In this document: positions 46,408 to 53,749 of the stretch, one piece after another
Position numbering within the stretch: the stretch's first letter is position 1
How the letters are laid out: each line of letters starts with the position of its first letter
From: Nitrosomonas sp. PY1
GTDB taxonomy: Bacteria > Pseudomonadota > Gammaproteobacteria > Burkholderiales > Nitrosomonadaceae
Direction: 5' to 3'
NCBI RefSeq assembly: GCF_022836435.1
Contig: NZ_BQXC01000001.1
Span: forward strand, 1,004,121-1,068,120
Length of the DNA: 64,000 nucleotides
Made by a program: the position numbers and the translations under genes
Notes under the pieces: model-generated
The model's input: the letters and a program-made list of their open reading frames with translations, nothing else
The model's database searches: none
What the model was told of the DNA's origin: nothing

Positions 46408-48851
46408 ACAATAGGATTTACGGCGACATCAAGCAACGATTCAAAATCTTTCCTATGGGATGGGTTTTGTTGGTTGCCATTTTTTTGGCTATTAGCGGAT
46501 TTTTCAACCTTTTTTTTCATGTCAGAGTGTGCCTCTCGAAAAGATTCAATGATGCTGTAAGACGCTGATTGGCGGGTTAGAGCAGCCATTGTCTCGAAGT
46601 CCGGGCAACCATCTTTTTTAATAGGGCCATAAAGCGTTGTGGTTAATAAGCGACCCTTTCCGAATTTCCGGGCGTACACATATCTCCATTTTTCACGTTT
46701 CAATAAATACGAAATATAGTAGAGAGCATCTATCGGAATGTCTTGTGTTGGCCGAAGAATTGCGACCTTGTAAAACGCATAAAATGAATACTCTTGAACA
46801 AAGCTTGAGCAAGTGCTTCCATCGGTTGCGACAGTAATTACATCTGGTCCATAAACTCTTTTTGCAGCCTTCCAGGCTGTAACGCCATTGTTAAATTCGC
46901 TTGTAGAAACGATTGGTATGTTGCCACCATCTTCCAAGTCTTCAATCTCTTCCTTTCCACCTAGCGTTACGTCAAAATAATCTGATAGTTTGAATGCGCC
47001 GAATTTTATTTTATCGAATGAAAGTGATGATCTCGCGTGAAAGATGCGAGGCACTATTCCTATTCCATTTTTTGACTCTCCGTCAAGCAGTCGATAGCCA
47101 TACGAAACATAGAACGATGCATGTAGCCGCAAATGCGCCTCGAAGGCGCGGATAAAATCCTCATCTGTGTGCGCGGCGTTCTCAATAAATGCTTCAGGAG
47201 ACCATTCGGTTGAATCTGGCGTAACTTGCTTGAATGTAGTTAATTCAGGAATTTGGATTTTTTCTTGATATGCCACTTGTATTTGTTCGATCTGTGATCC
47301 GCCCTGACTCACTCTATTATTCTTCTTCAGCTTGAAGCCGTCATTCCATAGCCTAGCGAAAAATACCTTTGCGCCAGAATGCGGTATACCTTTTTGTATA
47401 ACGACAACGGCAGTATTGAAGGATGCATATGGGCTAAATAAATCTGGCGGCATTGTTGCCACAAACAACAAACTATTATTCTTTAATAGGTGTCTGTGCC
47501 ACGCGCCCACATTAACAAGCAATGAGTACGGAACAATGCTTGCAACCAATCCTTTGTTTCTCACGCCATCTAGAGCCCGGTCAATGAATTTGGTGGATGG
47601 AGTGTCAGTTTTTTTATGCGGAAACGGAGGATTGAGCAGAGCAACATCGGCCTCTTTGGGTGGATAGTTAGTTTTTGAAAAACAATCAGCCCTAATAATC
47701 CCGCTCTTCCCATCACCGCGCAAAATCATATTTGCTATACATAGCGCTGCCGTGGCTGGCTCTGACTCTATACCATATATATTTTGATGGATTTGCTTTA
47801 CCGCCTGCTCGTAATCCATCCTTTTCAAGCGAATCATTCGGCGTAAAGCACCAATTAGAAAACCGCCTGTTCCGCAAGCAGGATCAAAAACAATATCATT
47901 CGGAGTAATTGCGGTTAACTCGCACATCATATCTATGATGTGTCTAGGAGTGAAATACTGCCCTATCGTATTGCCGCCTGTATAGCGAAAGAATGTTTCG
48001 TAAAGCTGCCCGAGATAATCGTGTTCGTGAAGAAAAGACCGTATGTTTAGTTTTGTCAGAATATCAATGATCTGCCATGCTCGTTGTGCAAGGTCTTCGT
48101 TTTCTGTATCGACTCGCAAGCTTTGAGAAAGCTCGCTTTTCTGCGCAATCTTTAATGCCTTCACAGCATTGTCGTTTATCTGGGTCAATACTACGTCCTG
48201 ATCAGAAATTACATCCTTAAACCAAAGGCCAAGCATAAATGTAGCCGCGTATATCGGCCTATATTCATCCTTGATCTTACATTCACGAAATATTTCATTC
48301 AGGCGGGCTGCTTGTTCTGCCAAGATTTCTGGGCTTGGGCATTCCGCTGAAACTTCAATGCGGTTATGGAGCGAAAGAATGGTTGCTGTTTGCGTTGGAG
48401 ACGGAATCCAATCTATCGCCTCGTTGTGCAAAGTTAGGTCTTTCCATTTGCCAGCGATTCGCCGCCTAACCTTTACAACGCAAACTTCACGTTCAGCTCC
48501 GGCCACCGCCACAGAAAGCACCTGCTGACCTGCAAGATGGACAGCATCGCCATAGTGTTCAGTATCACGCATAGAAGCCGCAATATCGCTTGTGCGCGGT
48601 TTGGTATCTATAACGACAAGTGGCTTTAGGCTCTTGGCTGAATCAACAAGCAGAAAATCTGGCTTGCCAATGCCGGGACCTGTTTTTGATTTTTTCTCGA
48701 AAATACTTCTCAGCGATGGATAATCTAAATATTCAGACTCTTCAAGTAACTGTCCACCAGATGATACGGGACGCAAGTCCCAACCACGAAAAGTAAGAAG
48801 TTCTTTGGTTACGGTACGCGCTCGTTGCTCAGAAATTCGTGCTGCTGCCAT
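46392..48851 (-). CDS. Single-polypeptide restriction-modification enzyme (nuclease + N6-adenine MTase + specificity domain)
   Basis: 819 aa. N-terminal PD-(D/E)XK-like nuclease: 'GKPDFLLVD' (Asp65) and 'VVIDTK' (Asp82, Lys84). Middle HsdM-type methyltransferase: 'QYFTPRHIIDMMCEL', SAM motif 'VFDPACGTGGF' near residue 320 and catalytic 'LLNPPFP' near 405. C-terminal type I S-like target-recognition domain ('FKLSDYFDVTLGGKEE', 'IPIVSTSEFNNGV'). The arrangement is that of type IIG or fused type I systems. GGAG ribosome site. Part of the cargo block between pL and cI. Confidence 0.88.
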   Translation of the reverse strand: MAAARISEQRARTVTKELLTFRGWDLRPVSSGGQLLEESEYLDYPSLRSIFEKKSKTGPGIGKPDFLLVDSAKSLKPLVVIDTKPRTSDIAASMRDTEHYGDAVHLAGQQVLSVAVAGAEREVCVVKVRRRIAGKWKDLTLHNEAIDWIPSPTQTATILSLHNRIEVSAECPSPEILAEQAARLNEIFRECKIKDEYRPIYAATFMLGLWFKDVISDQDVVLTQINDNAVKALKIAQKSELSQSLRVDTENEDLAQRAWQIIDILTKLNIRSFLHEHDYLGQLYETFFRYTGGNTIGQYFTPRHIIDMMCELTAITPNDIVFDPACGTGGFLIGALRRMIRLKRMDYEQAVKQIHQNIYGIESEPATAALCIANMILRGDGKSGIIRADCFSKTNYPPKEADVALLNPPFPHKKTDTPSTKFIDRALDGVRNKGLVASIVPYSLLVNVGAWHRHLLKNNSLLFVATMPPDLFSPYASFNTAVVVIQKGIPHSGAKVFFARLWNDGFKLKKNNRVSQGGSQIEQIQVAYQEKIQIPELTTFKQVTPDSTEWSPEAFIENAAHTDEDFIRAFEAHLRLHASFYVSYGYRLLDGESKNGIGIVPRIFHARSSLSFDKIKFGAFKLSDYFDVTLGGKEEIEDLEDGGNIPIVSTSEFNNGVTAWKAAKRVYGPDVITVATDGSTCSSFVQEYSFYAFYKVAILRPTQDIPIDALYYISYLLKREKWRYVYARKFGKGRLLTTTLYGPIKKDGCPDFETMAALTRQSASYSIIESFREAHSDMKKKVEKSANSQKNGNQQNPSHRKDFESLLDVAVNPIVQRKK

Positions 48852-48899
48852 TCATACTCCAAATTTTATATTTATGTTTTAGTTAGATGGTATTCTGCG

Positions 48900-49418
48900 C
48901 TATTTGAGCCTTCCTGAAAAGTCTTTCTTTACTTGCTGTAAAGGGATACATGCCAGAGATTTTAATAACCTCTGAAGTGCAGATAGTTCAAACATCATAT
49001 CCGGTCTGTTGAATTCAAGCGCAACGTCGTTATATGCAACATTGCGCAGCGATTCTATTTCTGGCGCATCACCTTGATGGGCTTCTTCGATAGCCAAGAT
49101 CAATTCATCCTCATTCATGTTCACGGCCTTTACCATGAGTTCCTGATATCTGCGTGCATCGTACTCATTTTGTGCGGCTTTGTCAGAGGGACGTACCGCA
49201 ATCAGCATGGCTCCTGCAATAGCAAATATGACCCCTCCGGCGGAAGATACCCATGCCGGAATATTGGTGGCAATGGATGTCATGGCCGCACTGCCGCCAA
49301 CTATTGATAGAAATATGCCAACCGTTTGCACCCGCCTATAAAGTCTTGCGGTGCGTTGCGTCAACCGTATTGCGTATCTTATGTTTCCTAATAATTGTTG
49401 CTTGGTGTCATCGTTCAT
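48900..49418 (-). CDS. 2TM SLATT-like membrane protein
   Basis: 172 aa from ATG 49418 (GAGGT 7 nt upstream). N-terminal helix with 'AIRLTQRTARLYRRVQTVG', two membrane helices ('IFLSIVGGSAAMTSIAT' and 'AGGVIFAIAGAMLIAV'), then a helical cytoplasmic part with 'RRYQELMVKAVNMNEDEL'. This layout fits SLATT/DUF4231-type proteins, which serve as membrane effectors in several defence systems. It lies 49 bp upstream of the restriction-modification gene on the same strand. Confidence 0.65.
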   Translation of the reverse strand: MNDDTKQQLLGNIRYAIRLTQRTARLYRRVQTVGIFLSIVGGSAAMTSIATNIPAWVSSAGGVIFAIAGAMLIAVRPSDKAAQNEYDARRYQELMVKAVNMNEDELILAIEEAHQGDAPEIESLRNVAYNDVALEFNRPDMMFELSALQRLLKSLACIPLQQVKKDFSGRLK

Positions 49419-49419
49419 A

Positions 49420-49530
49420 TCAATTACCTCTGTTTGGTTGCGGTGTCGGCGCAGGCGGCAGTGGCCTTGGTTTCGGCAATGGTTTTGGCGGGACATGCGA
49501 CCTTTGGCCGATACGTGTTTTATAAATCAT
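49420..49530 (-). CDS. Possible proline-rich microprotein (36 aa)
   Basis: Reads MIYKTRIGQRSHVPPKPLPK and continues with Pro every second to third residue to 'PQPNRGN'. Stop is 1 bp from the 2TM gene's start and encloses its ribosome site, suggesting coupling. It has no good ribosome site itself, so confidence is modest. Confidence 0.4.
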   Translation of the reverse strand: MIYKTRIGQRSHVPPKPLPKPRPLPPAPTPQPNRGN

Positions 49531-49545
49531 AAAAATAGATCTGTC

Positions 49546-49932
49546 TTACTTTAATGTCAAATGCGCAATATATGCCGATCTGGATTCTCCTGCTGCCTTG
49601 GCCGCGGCATCTAAGCGGCGCAAGATCCTGGATGGGAGCGTGATGTTGATGCGCTCCACCTTGTCTGATAATTCTGCTAGATCAATGTCGACGATTGCCC
49701 AAATCCATCCGGAAAAATCGGGTTCGGATTGATGAATTGAAATCGATTTGGCTGCAGGTATAGATTCACCATCATCGATCATAGTTTCCAACCACAATTC
49801 GATGGCTTCTTTTGCGTTATCGATTGCTTCATCTAATGTATCACCGGCTGAAAAACATCCAGGAAGATCCGGCACGACAACGCCGAACGCTTGATTATCA
49901 TTTCCTGTCTCGATTGCTATTGGATATCTCAT
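49546..49932 (-). CDS. hicB: HicB-type antitoxin
   Basis: 128 aa from ATG 49932 (AAGGAG 5 nt upstream). Degenerate RNase H-like HicB domain: 'YPIAIETGNDNQAFGVVVPD', 'GCFSAGDTLDEAIDNAKEA', then a ribbon-helix-helix DNA-binding end ('INITLPSRILRRLDAAAKA', 'SRSAYIAHL'). Neutralises HicA and represses the operon. Confidence 0.93.
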   Translation of the reverse strand: MRYPIAIETGNDNQAFGVVVPDLPGCFSAGDTLDEAIDNAKEAIELWLETMIDDGESIPAAKSISIHQSEPDFSGWIWAIVDIDLAELSDKVERINITLPSRILRRLDAAAKAAGESRSAYIAHLTLK

Positions 49933-49941
49933 GCTCACTCC

Positions 49942-50124
49942 TTATTTTAATCCAGCTTGTTTCAGTAGTTTGCTAACAAGACCGACACCCATATCTTTCT
50001 TCGGGTGTGGTACGCTGATGTGGCCTGGTTTATGTGGATGAACGTAAACGTGGTGCGATCCTTTGACACCTCTAAGCGTCCATCCGTCTTGTTCAAGTTT
50101 TTTGATAATGTCTTTGCTGTTCAT
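49942..50124 (-). CDS. hicA: HicA-type mRNA interferase toxin
   Basis: 60 aa from ATG 50124 ('MNSKDIIKKLEQDGW'); upstream in-frame starts fall inside the operator. dsRBD-like fold with 'GSHHVYVHPHKPGHISVPHP' containing the catalytic His. Toxin gene precedes antitoxin, as is normal for hicAB. Confidence 0.93.
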   Translation of the reverse strand: MNSKDIIKKLEQDGWTLRGVKGSHHVYVHPHKPGHISVPHPKKDMGVGLVSKLLKQAGLK

Positions 50125-50125
50125 G

Positions 50126-50165
50126 GTGTGTATTATACACACATATAGAGAATTTGCAAGTATTT
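50126..50165 (-). promoter_or_regulatory. hicAB promoter and HicB operator
   Basis: The perfect palindrome GTGTGTAT-T-ATACACAC (50126-50142) contains the minus-strand -10 TATAAT; a TTGCAA -35 lies 16 bp upstream. The palindrome ends 1 bp before the hicA ATG, so the mRNA is predicted to be leaderless or nearly so and repressible by HicB. Confidence 0.75.
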
Positions 50166-50171
50166 GAACAA

Positions 50172-50194
50172 TAAAAAACCCGCCGAAGCGGGTT
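50172..50194 (-). terminator. Rho-independent terminator
   Basis: On the minus strand AACCCGC-TTCG-GCGGGTT followed by T4. A GC-rich stem with a stable UUCG loop. Ends the transcript of the 50214 gene just before the hicAB promoter. Confidence 0.9.
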
Positions 50195-50213
50195 GTGTAT
50201 GGGGAATGACGCG

Positions 50214-50660
50214 CTAGTTCTTGGCGGGAGTTTTGATCAACATATCTTTGATCTCTTTAATGTCTGATTTCACTTCTCTTAAATCCCTATCGGTGTAACC
50301 GTCCGCCATTGATTTTTTTTGCAACTCAATTTTTATCTCGTGGATATCATCAATAATTGAAGATGTTCCTGAATTAATAAACATATACATACCACTGAAT
50401 CCTACGATACCTAATCCCAATATGCCCCAGATATAATTCCTGACTTCTCTTATGTCAGTCTTAATTTCCCCAATATCTGTTTTGATATGTTTAACGTCAT
50501 TTTCAAGTATAGATACTCTTGTTTCCATGTCACTGCCCCCACCATCCCATGATGACTTGTAATCCTCAGATGGACTCCATGCCGAAGCCTTACTCAATGG
50601 TAGTACATTTGCTGTTTTAGTGTAACTGCTTTGACTTGTTGTTGCTCTACTTTGTTTCAT
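50214..50660 (-). CDS. Coiled-coil membrane protein
   Basis: 148 aa from ATG 50660, overlapping the upstream gene's stop by 14 bp. A Ser-rich start, coiled coil ('METRVSILENDVKHIKTDIG'-type heptads with 'DIREVRN'), one membrane helix ('YIWGILGLGIVGFSGMYMF') and a second coiled coil ('DLREVKSDIKEIKDML'). Same design as the protein at 40951. Function unknown. Confidence 0.65.
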   Translation of the reverse strand: MKQSRATTSQSSYTKTANVLPLSKASAWSPSEDYKSSWDGGGSDMETRVSILENDVKHIKTDIGEIKTDIREVRNYIWGILGLGIVGFSGMYMFINSGTSSIIDDIHEIKIELQKKSMADGYTDRDLREVKSDIKEIKDMLIKTPAKN

Positions 50661-51057
50661 TACTTTCTTTAGATTGGCTACTGACTGGTTGTTCTCGGAT
50701 CGAGAGCTGGGCATGTAATGTTTGCATTAATACTGTTGCAGATTCTCTTGTCAAGATGATGCGTGCTCTATCTTCCCTATAATTCATGACATCTTTATCT
50801 TGGATTCCAAGCCCGTAATATACTGTCGTTATTCCATCTTTATCCGGTGTGGATTCTTTCAATCTGCCAGTCTCTTTCACGACATCCATTATGTCTGAGA
50901 AAAATGTTAAGTAAAACAAATCGCCATGCGCGGGACCAGCGACGATTGATCCTGTAGCATGTGTGCTAACGAAGTTATTCGATTTGTAGTGTATGACCTC
51001 GATGTCGTCAGATACAGCATCGATAGGTTCATAATCAGTTTTATTCTCTTCGTTCAT
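50647..51057 (-). CDS. Hypothetical protein, weakly DUF3467-like
   Basis: 136 aa. 'SNNFVSTHATGSIVAGPAHG' and 'LFYLTFFSDIMDVVKETG' then 'RARIILTRESATVLMQTLHA' follow the strand-strand-helix order of DUF3467 proteins, but the match is only by eye. AGGG 7 nt upstream of the ATG. Cotranscribed with the coiled-coil membrane protein. Confidence 0.6.
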   Translation of the reverse strand: MNEENKTDYEPIDAVSDDIEVIHYKSNNFVSTHATGSIVAGPAHGDLFYLTFFSDIMDVVKETGRLKESTPDKDGITTVYYGLGIQDKDVMNYREDRARIILTRESATVLMQTLHAQLSIREQPVSSQSKESNETK

Positions 51058-51085
51058 TTCAATACCCTAGGTTACATTTATGTAA

Positions 51086-51664
51086 CTAGCATAGAGCCAC
51101 ATTATTCTTGTATTTTCTTCTGACAGAAAATGCGATTATCAATAATCCTGTAATTAGCATGGCATAGGTTGATGGTTCCGGAACAAGCGGAATGTCACCA
51201 TACAATACAGGAGCAACATCACCTCTAGCAGCGCCAAAAACCAACCAACCGCCAGCAGGTTCATTTATCTCTGGGTGAACAGCGATTTTAAACGTGTGAT
51301 TTCCACCTTCATCGAAAGAAACCGTGGTTGTTCCATGGAAAAATCCTTCTCCTGCAGAACTATTGAAGTTATCTACATGACCCCAGTCAACTTCATTTCC
51401 ATCGATGATAATTGTGTATGATTGATTTGGGTTTGTTCCTGATTGACTTATCCAAAAATCAACGCTATCGACTGTGAAACTTACGTCTCCGCGTGGAGCA
51501 TAGAAGTTTTGTTCATGAGGGCCTTTCACTGTATTGAAAGAAACCAGCCCATCATTAAAACCTGTTGACCAAAATGCTCCGAGATAAGACGGAAACCCGA
51601 ATGACCCTGCATTTGCAGACAGGCTGATTAGAAACATTGTTATTGCTGTTATTATTTTTTTCAT
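51086..51664 (-). CDS. PEP-CTERM sorting-domain exported protein
   Basis: 192 aa. N-terminal Sec signal ('MKKIITAITMFLISLSANA'), a secreted beta-rich domain with 'SYTIIIDGNEVDW' and 'NHTFKIAVHPEIN', and a textbook PEP-CTERM tail: 'VPEPSTYAMLITG', hydrophobic helix, 'RRKYKN'. Exosortase EpsH/XrtA-type enzymes process such tails in exopolysaccharide-forming bacteria. Excellent AAGGAG ribosome site. Located next to the prophage repressor, which is unusual. Confidence 0.9.
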   Translation of the reverse strand: MKKIITAITMFLISLSANAGSFGFPSYLGAFWSTGFNDGLVSFNTVKGPHEQNFYAPRGDVSFTVDSVDFWISQSGTNPNQSYTIIIDGNEVDWGHVDNFNSSAGEGFFHGTTTVSFDEGGNHTFKIAVHPEINEPAGGWLVFGAARGDVAPVLYGDIPLVPEPSTYAMLITGLLIIAFSVRRKYKNNVALC

Positions 51665-51786
51665 TTGTATCTCCTTTTTTTATTATTATTTCCTACATTT
51701 ACAAAATTGGTTGTTACACCACATTTTTACACCTGCAATTTTCTTTTAAGCACCAAAGACTAATATTTACAGTCTTGTTCTTTATT

Positions 51787-52167
51787 TCATTTGTTTTTCT
51801 TATTTTTTTCTGAAATTGCTTTCGCTGCTCTATAAAGAGCAATAGTTGATTGAAATTCATCATCATCCATTTCATTTATTTCCTTCATAAACTTAACTCT
51901 TTCTAGCGGTGATTTTGATATGTCAAGAATTGGTCTTTCCTTTATCTCTATCATGTCTATCTCTATATCACCTCTAAGCTGGCTTTCTGTTACCCCGTAA
52001 CTTTTTGCAATTTTTTTTACATTATCTTGAGATAAAGATTCATGCGTCCCCTTTAAAAATCTTTGTATTGTCGCTTGAGGAACGCCAGATTTATCTGCAA
52101 GAGATGTCTGTGTGTCTCTGTGTATTTTCATCAATTGTTCAAGTATTTCAAGCATTGGATTTCCCAT
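51787..52167 (-). CDS. Short cI-type HTH repressor
   Basis: 126 aa. Helix-turn-helix at residues ~14-65: 'DTQTSLADKSGVPQATIQRF', 'NVKKIAKSYGVTESQLRG'. The C-terminal half is helical with 'MDDDEFQSTIALYRAAKAI'; there is no S24 peptidase, so RecA-triggered self-cleavage is not expected and the antirepressor may do the inducing. Predicted leaderless mRNA starting at ATG 52167. Divergent from the Cro-like gene. Confidence 0.82.
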   Translation of the reverse strand: MGNPMLEILEQLMKIHRDTQTSLADKSGVPQATIQRFLKGTHESLSQDNVKKIAKSYGVTESQLRGDIEIDMIEIKERPILDISKSPLERVKFMKEINEMDDDEFQSTIALYRAAKAISEKNKKNK

Positions 52168-52196
52168 ATCACAAATGTACGCGAACGTATAACCAC
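52168..52196 (-). promoter_or_regulatory. Repressor promoter (pRM-like)
   Basis: On the minus strand TTGATT, 17 bp spacer, TACATT, then 6 nt to the ATG at 52167. Operator A lies within the spacer and -10, implying autoregulation. The ATG position suggests a leaderless transcript, as known for lambda cI from pRM. Confidence 0.65.
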
Positions 52197-52238
52197 AATC
52201 AAATACGATAGCGTATTGACATTTATACGAATACGTAT
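52177..52238. promoter_or_regulatory. Prophage right operator: three sites between cI and cro
   Basis: Sites A GTACGCGAACGTAT (52177-52190), B ATACGATAGCGTAT (52203-52216), C ATACGAATACGTAT (52225-52238), all ATACG-N4-CGTAT (A has one flank mismatch). Centre spacing is 26 and 22 bp. Confidence 0.88.
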
Positions 52239-52243
52239 AATAT
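52216..52243 (+). promoter_or_regulatory. Rightward early promoter (pR-like)
   Basis: TTGACA at 52216-52221 follows operator B; a -10 TAATAT (52238-52243, 16 bp spacer) or TATAAT (52236-52241, only 14 bp) overlaps operator C. The TTGACA-next-to-operator layout is the same as at pL. Transcription would begin at about the ATG 52251. Confidence 0.65.
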
Positions 52244-52250
52244 GTGCGTC

Positions 52251-52451
52251 ATGAATTTAAAAACATTAATAAATAAATTTTCCGAGCATGGCTTTTCTGA
52301 TGTTCGGATAGCCAAAGAGTTATCTACTGATGATGAGAATATTCCTGCGTCCATAGTAAACAGATGGCGGCATGGAAAACATAAATCCACAACATACTCT
52401 CGATACATGAAAGTTTTGGATCTTCATGAGCGGATATTTAAAGACAAATAA
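52251..52451 (+). CDS. Cro-like small DNA-binding protein
   Basis: 66 aa from ATG 52251 (an ATG at 52242 lies inside the promoter). HTH-like 'GFSDVRIAKELSTDDENIPA' and 'IVNRWRHGKHKSTTYSRY' with a basic recognition-helix region. Position, size and orientation opposite the repressor mark it as the Cro equivalent. Confidence 0.7.
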   Translation: MNLKTLINKFSEHGFSDVRIAKELSTDDENIPASIVNRWRHGKHKSTTYSRYMKVLDLHERIFKDK

Positions 52452-52527
52452 ACATAAACAATAACAATAAAAAACCTGAATAAATTAATCGACAAACCAA
52501 AACCGACGAACATTTTTTGGGTTAAAC

Positions 52528-52794
52528 ATGGATTTGATAGAAATGCTTGGAAAGTGCACTGAAGATGTCAAAACACGTGTTTCTTTCTCAACGAAAGAAG
52601 CAATACAAAAACTAGCGCATGACGCCCAGATGTCTGAGTCTGAATACGTTAGGACTATCCTGCAAATCCATGTCCATGGTCTTGATACGGTTCAGAGCTT
52701 ACAACAGGACAGGATTAACCGAGTGGCCAACGCAGGTGAAAGTGACGGACAAAAGTGTCACAAAACTGGATTAAAAATTCTCTTCCCTCCTTAA
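52528..52794 (+). CDS. Hypothetical protein with ribbon-helix-helix-like segment
   Basis: 88 aa. 'KTRVSFSTKEAIQKLAHDA' and 'SESEYVRTIL' fit an Arc/CopG-type ribbon-helix-helix pattern, which would suit a phage regulator (perhaps a cII-like role, which is inference). No strong ribosome site. Followed by a terminator. Confidence 0.6.
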   Translation: MDLIEMLGKCTEDVKTRVSFSTKEAIQKLAHDAQMSESEYVRTILQIHVHGLDTVQSLQQDRINRVANAGESDGQKCHKTGLKILFPP

Positions 52795-52865
52795 CGAAGA
52801 GCGACCGCAGCGGGAAGCACGTTGCCACTGCGACGTGTAGTCGGATTCCTGCATTTTTCTCCCAT

Positions 52866-52909
52866 GTGCCAGCGGGTTTCTCCCAAATATTGCTCGCTGG
52901 CACTTTTTT
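52866..52909 (+). terminator. Rho-independent terminator in the early-right operon
   Basis: GTGCCAGCG (52866-52874) pairs with CGCTGGCAC (52895-52903) over a 20 nt loop, followed by T6. Located before the replication genes, where lambda has tR1; antitermination or partial readthrough is implied. Confidence 0.85.
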
Positions 52910-52921
52910 GAAGGTTAAAAA

Positions 52922-53749
52922 ATGATCGAATACGAACTTCATCCACTATGTACATTGTTTCCAAGACTCAACGGCAATGAATTTCAGTGTTTGGTTAATG
53001 ACATAAAAACAAATGGATTAAAAAGTCCGATCATTATTTACGATGGGATGATTTTGGATGGTGGCAACCGTTATAGGGCATGTGTTGAGGCTGGTGTTGA
53101 GCCAATTTTTGTTAGTTTCTGTGGGGACAGTATTGTGTCGTTTGTTCTGTCTGCAAATCTCCACAGGCGGCATTTGTCTCCAGGCCAACAAGCAGCGATT
53201 GTAGCGAGCGCTCAGGATTGGGCGCAAGCACAGACAGTAGGAAAACCGAAATCCGGTAACGTTACCGGATTAGACAGGGTGGAAGATCGTATGGCTCAAT
53301 CTGGAGCCAGCGATAAAACTCAACGAATGGCCGACAAGGTTGCTAAAGCAGACCCTGAGTTAGCAAAACAAGTGGCTCATGGAGAAATAAGCTTACCAAG
53401 AGCGATTAAATCTATAACTCCAGTCAAAGAAACATTGTCAGATTTAGAAGAGCAATCAACCGATGAAAATATCGATGAAGAGCTATACGGCGAATTTGAT
53501 CCTGTTGCAGAACTTGAATCAGCTAACAAAGAGATTGATAGGCTAACCAAAATAATTGAATCAGATGATCAGTTATCAGCCGCAATGTCTGAAAACAAGC
53601 GTTTAACTGAATTATGTAGAGTGCTTGAAGAGCGCATGCGTGGCTATCAGTCATCAGAAAATGACGCTGTTCGTAAAGCAAAAATGTGGAAAGAAAAGTT
53701 CGAGAAACTTGAGAAGCAGGTAAAGGCTTCTGGATTGATTGAGTTCTGA
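52922..53749 (+). CDS. ParB N-terminal-domain protein
   Basis: 275 aa. ParB/sulfiredoxin-like domain: 'LVNDIKTNGLKSPIIIYDGM', 'ILDGGNRYRACVEAGVEP', 'NLHRRHLSPGQQAAIVAS', then a central HTH-like 'AKADPELAKQVAHGEISLPRA' (core 'KQVAHGEISLPRA') and a C-terminal coiled coil. In phages such genes head replication modules. Its stop overlaps the helicase start (TGATG). Confidence 0.85.
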   Translation: MIEYELHPLCTLFPRLNGNEFQCLVNDIKTNGLKSPIIIYDGMILDGGNRYRACVEAGVEPIFVSFCGDSIVSFVLSANLHRRHLSPGQQAAIVASAQDWAQAQTVGKPKSGNVTGLDRVEDRMAQSGASDKTQRMADKVAKADPELAKQVAHGEISLPRAIKSITPVKETLSDLEEQSTDENIDEELYGEFDPVAELESANKEIDRLTKIIESDDQLSAAMSENKRLTELCRVLEERMRGYQSSENDAVRKAKMWKEKFEKLEKQVKASGLIEF

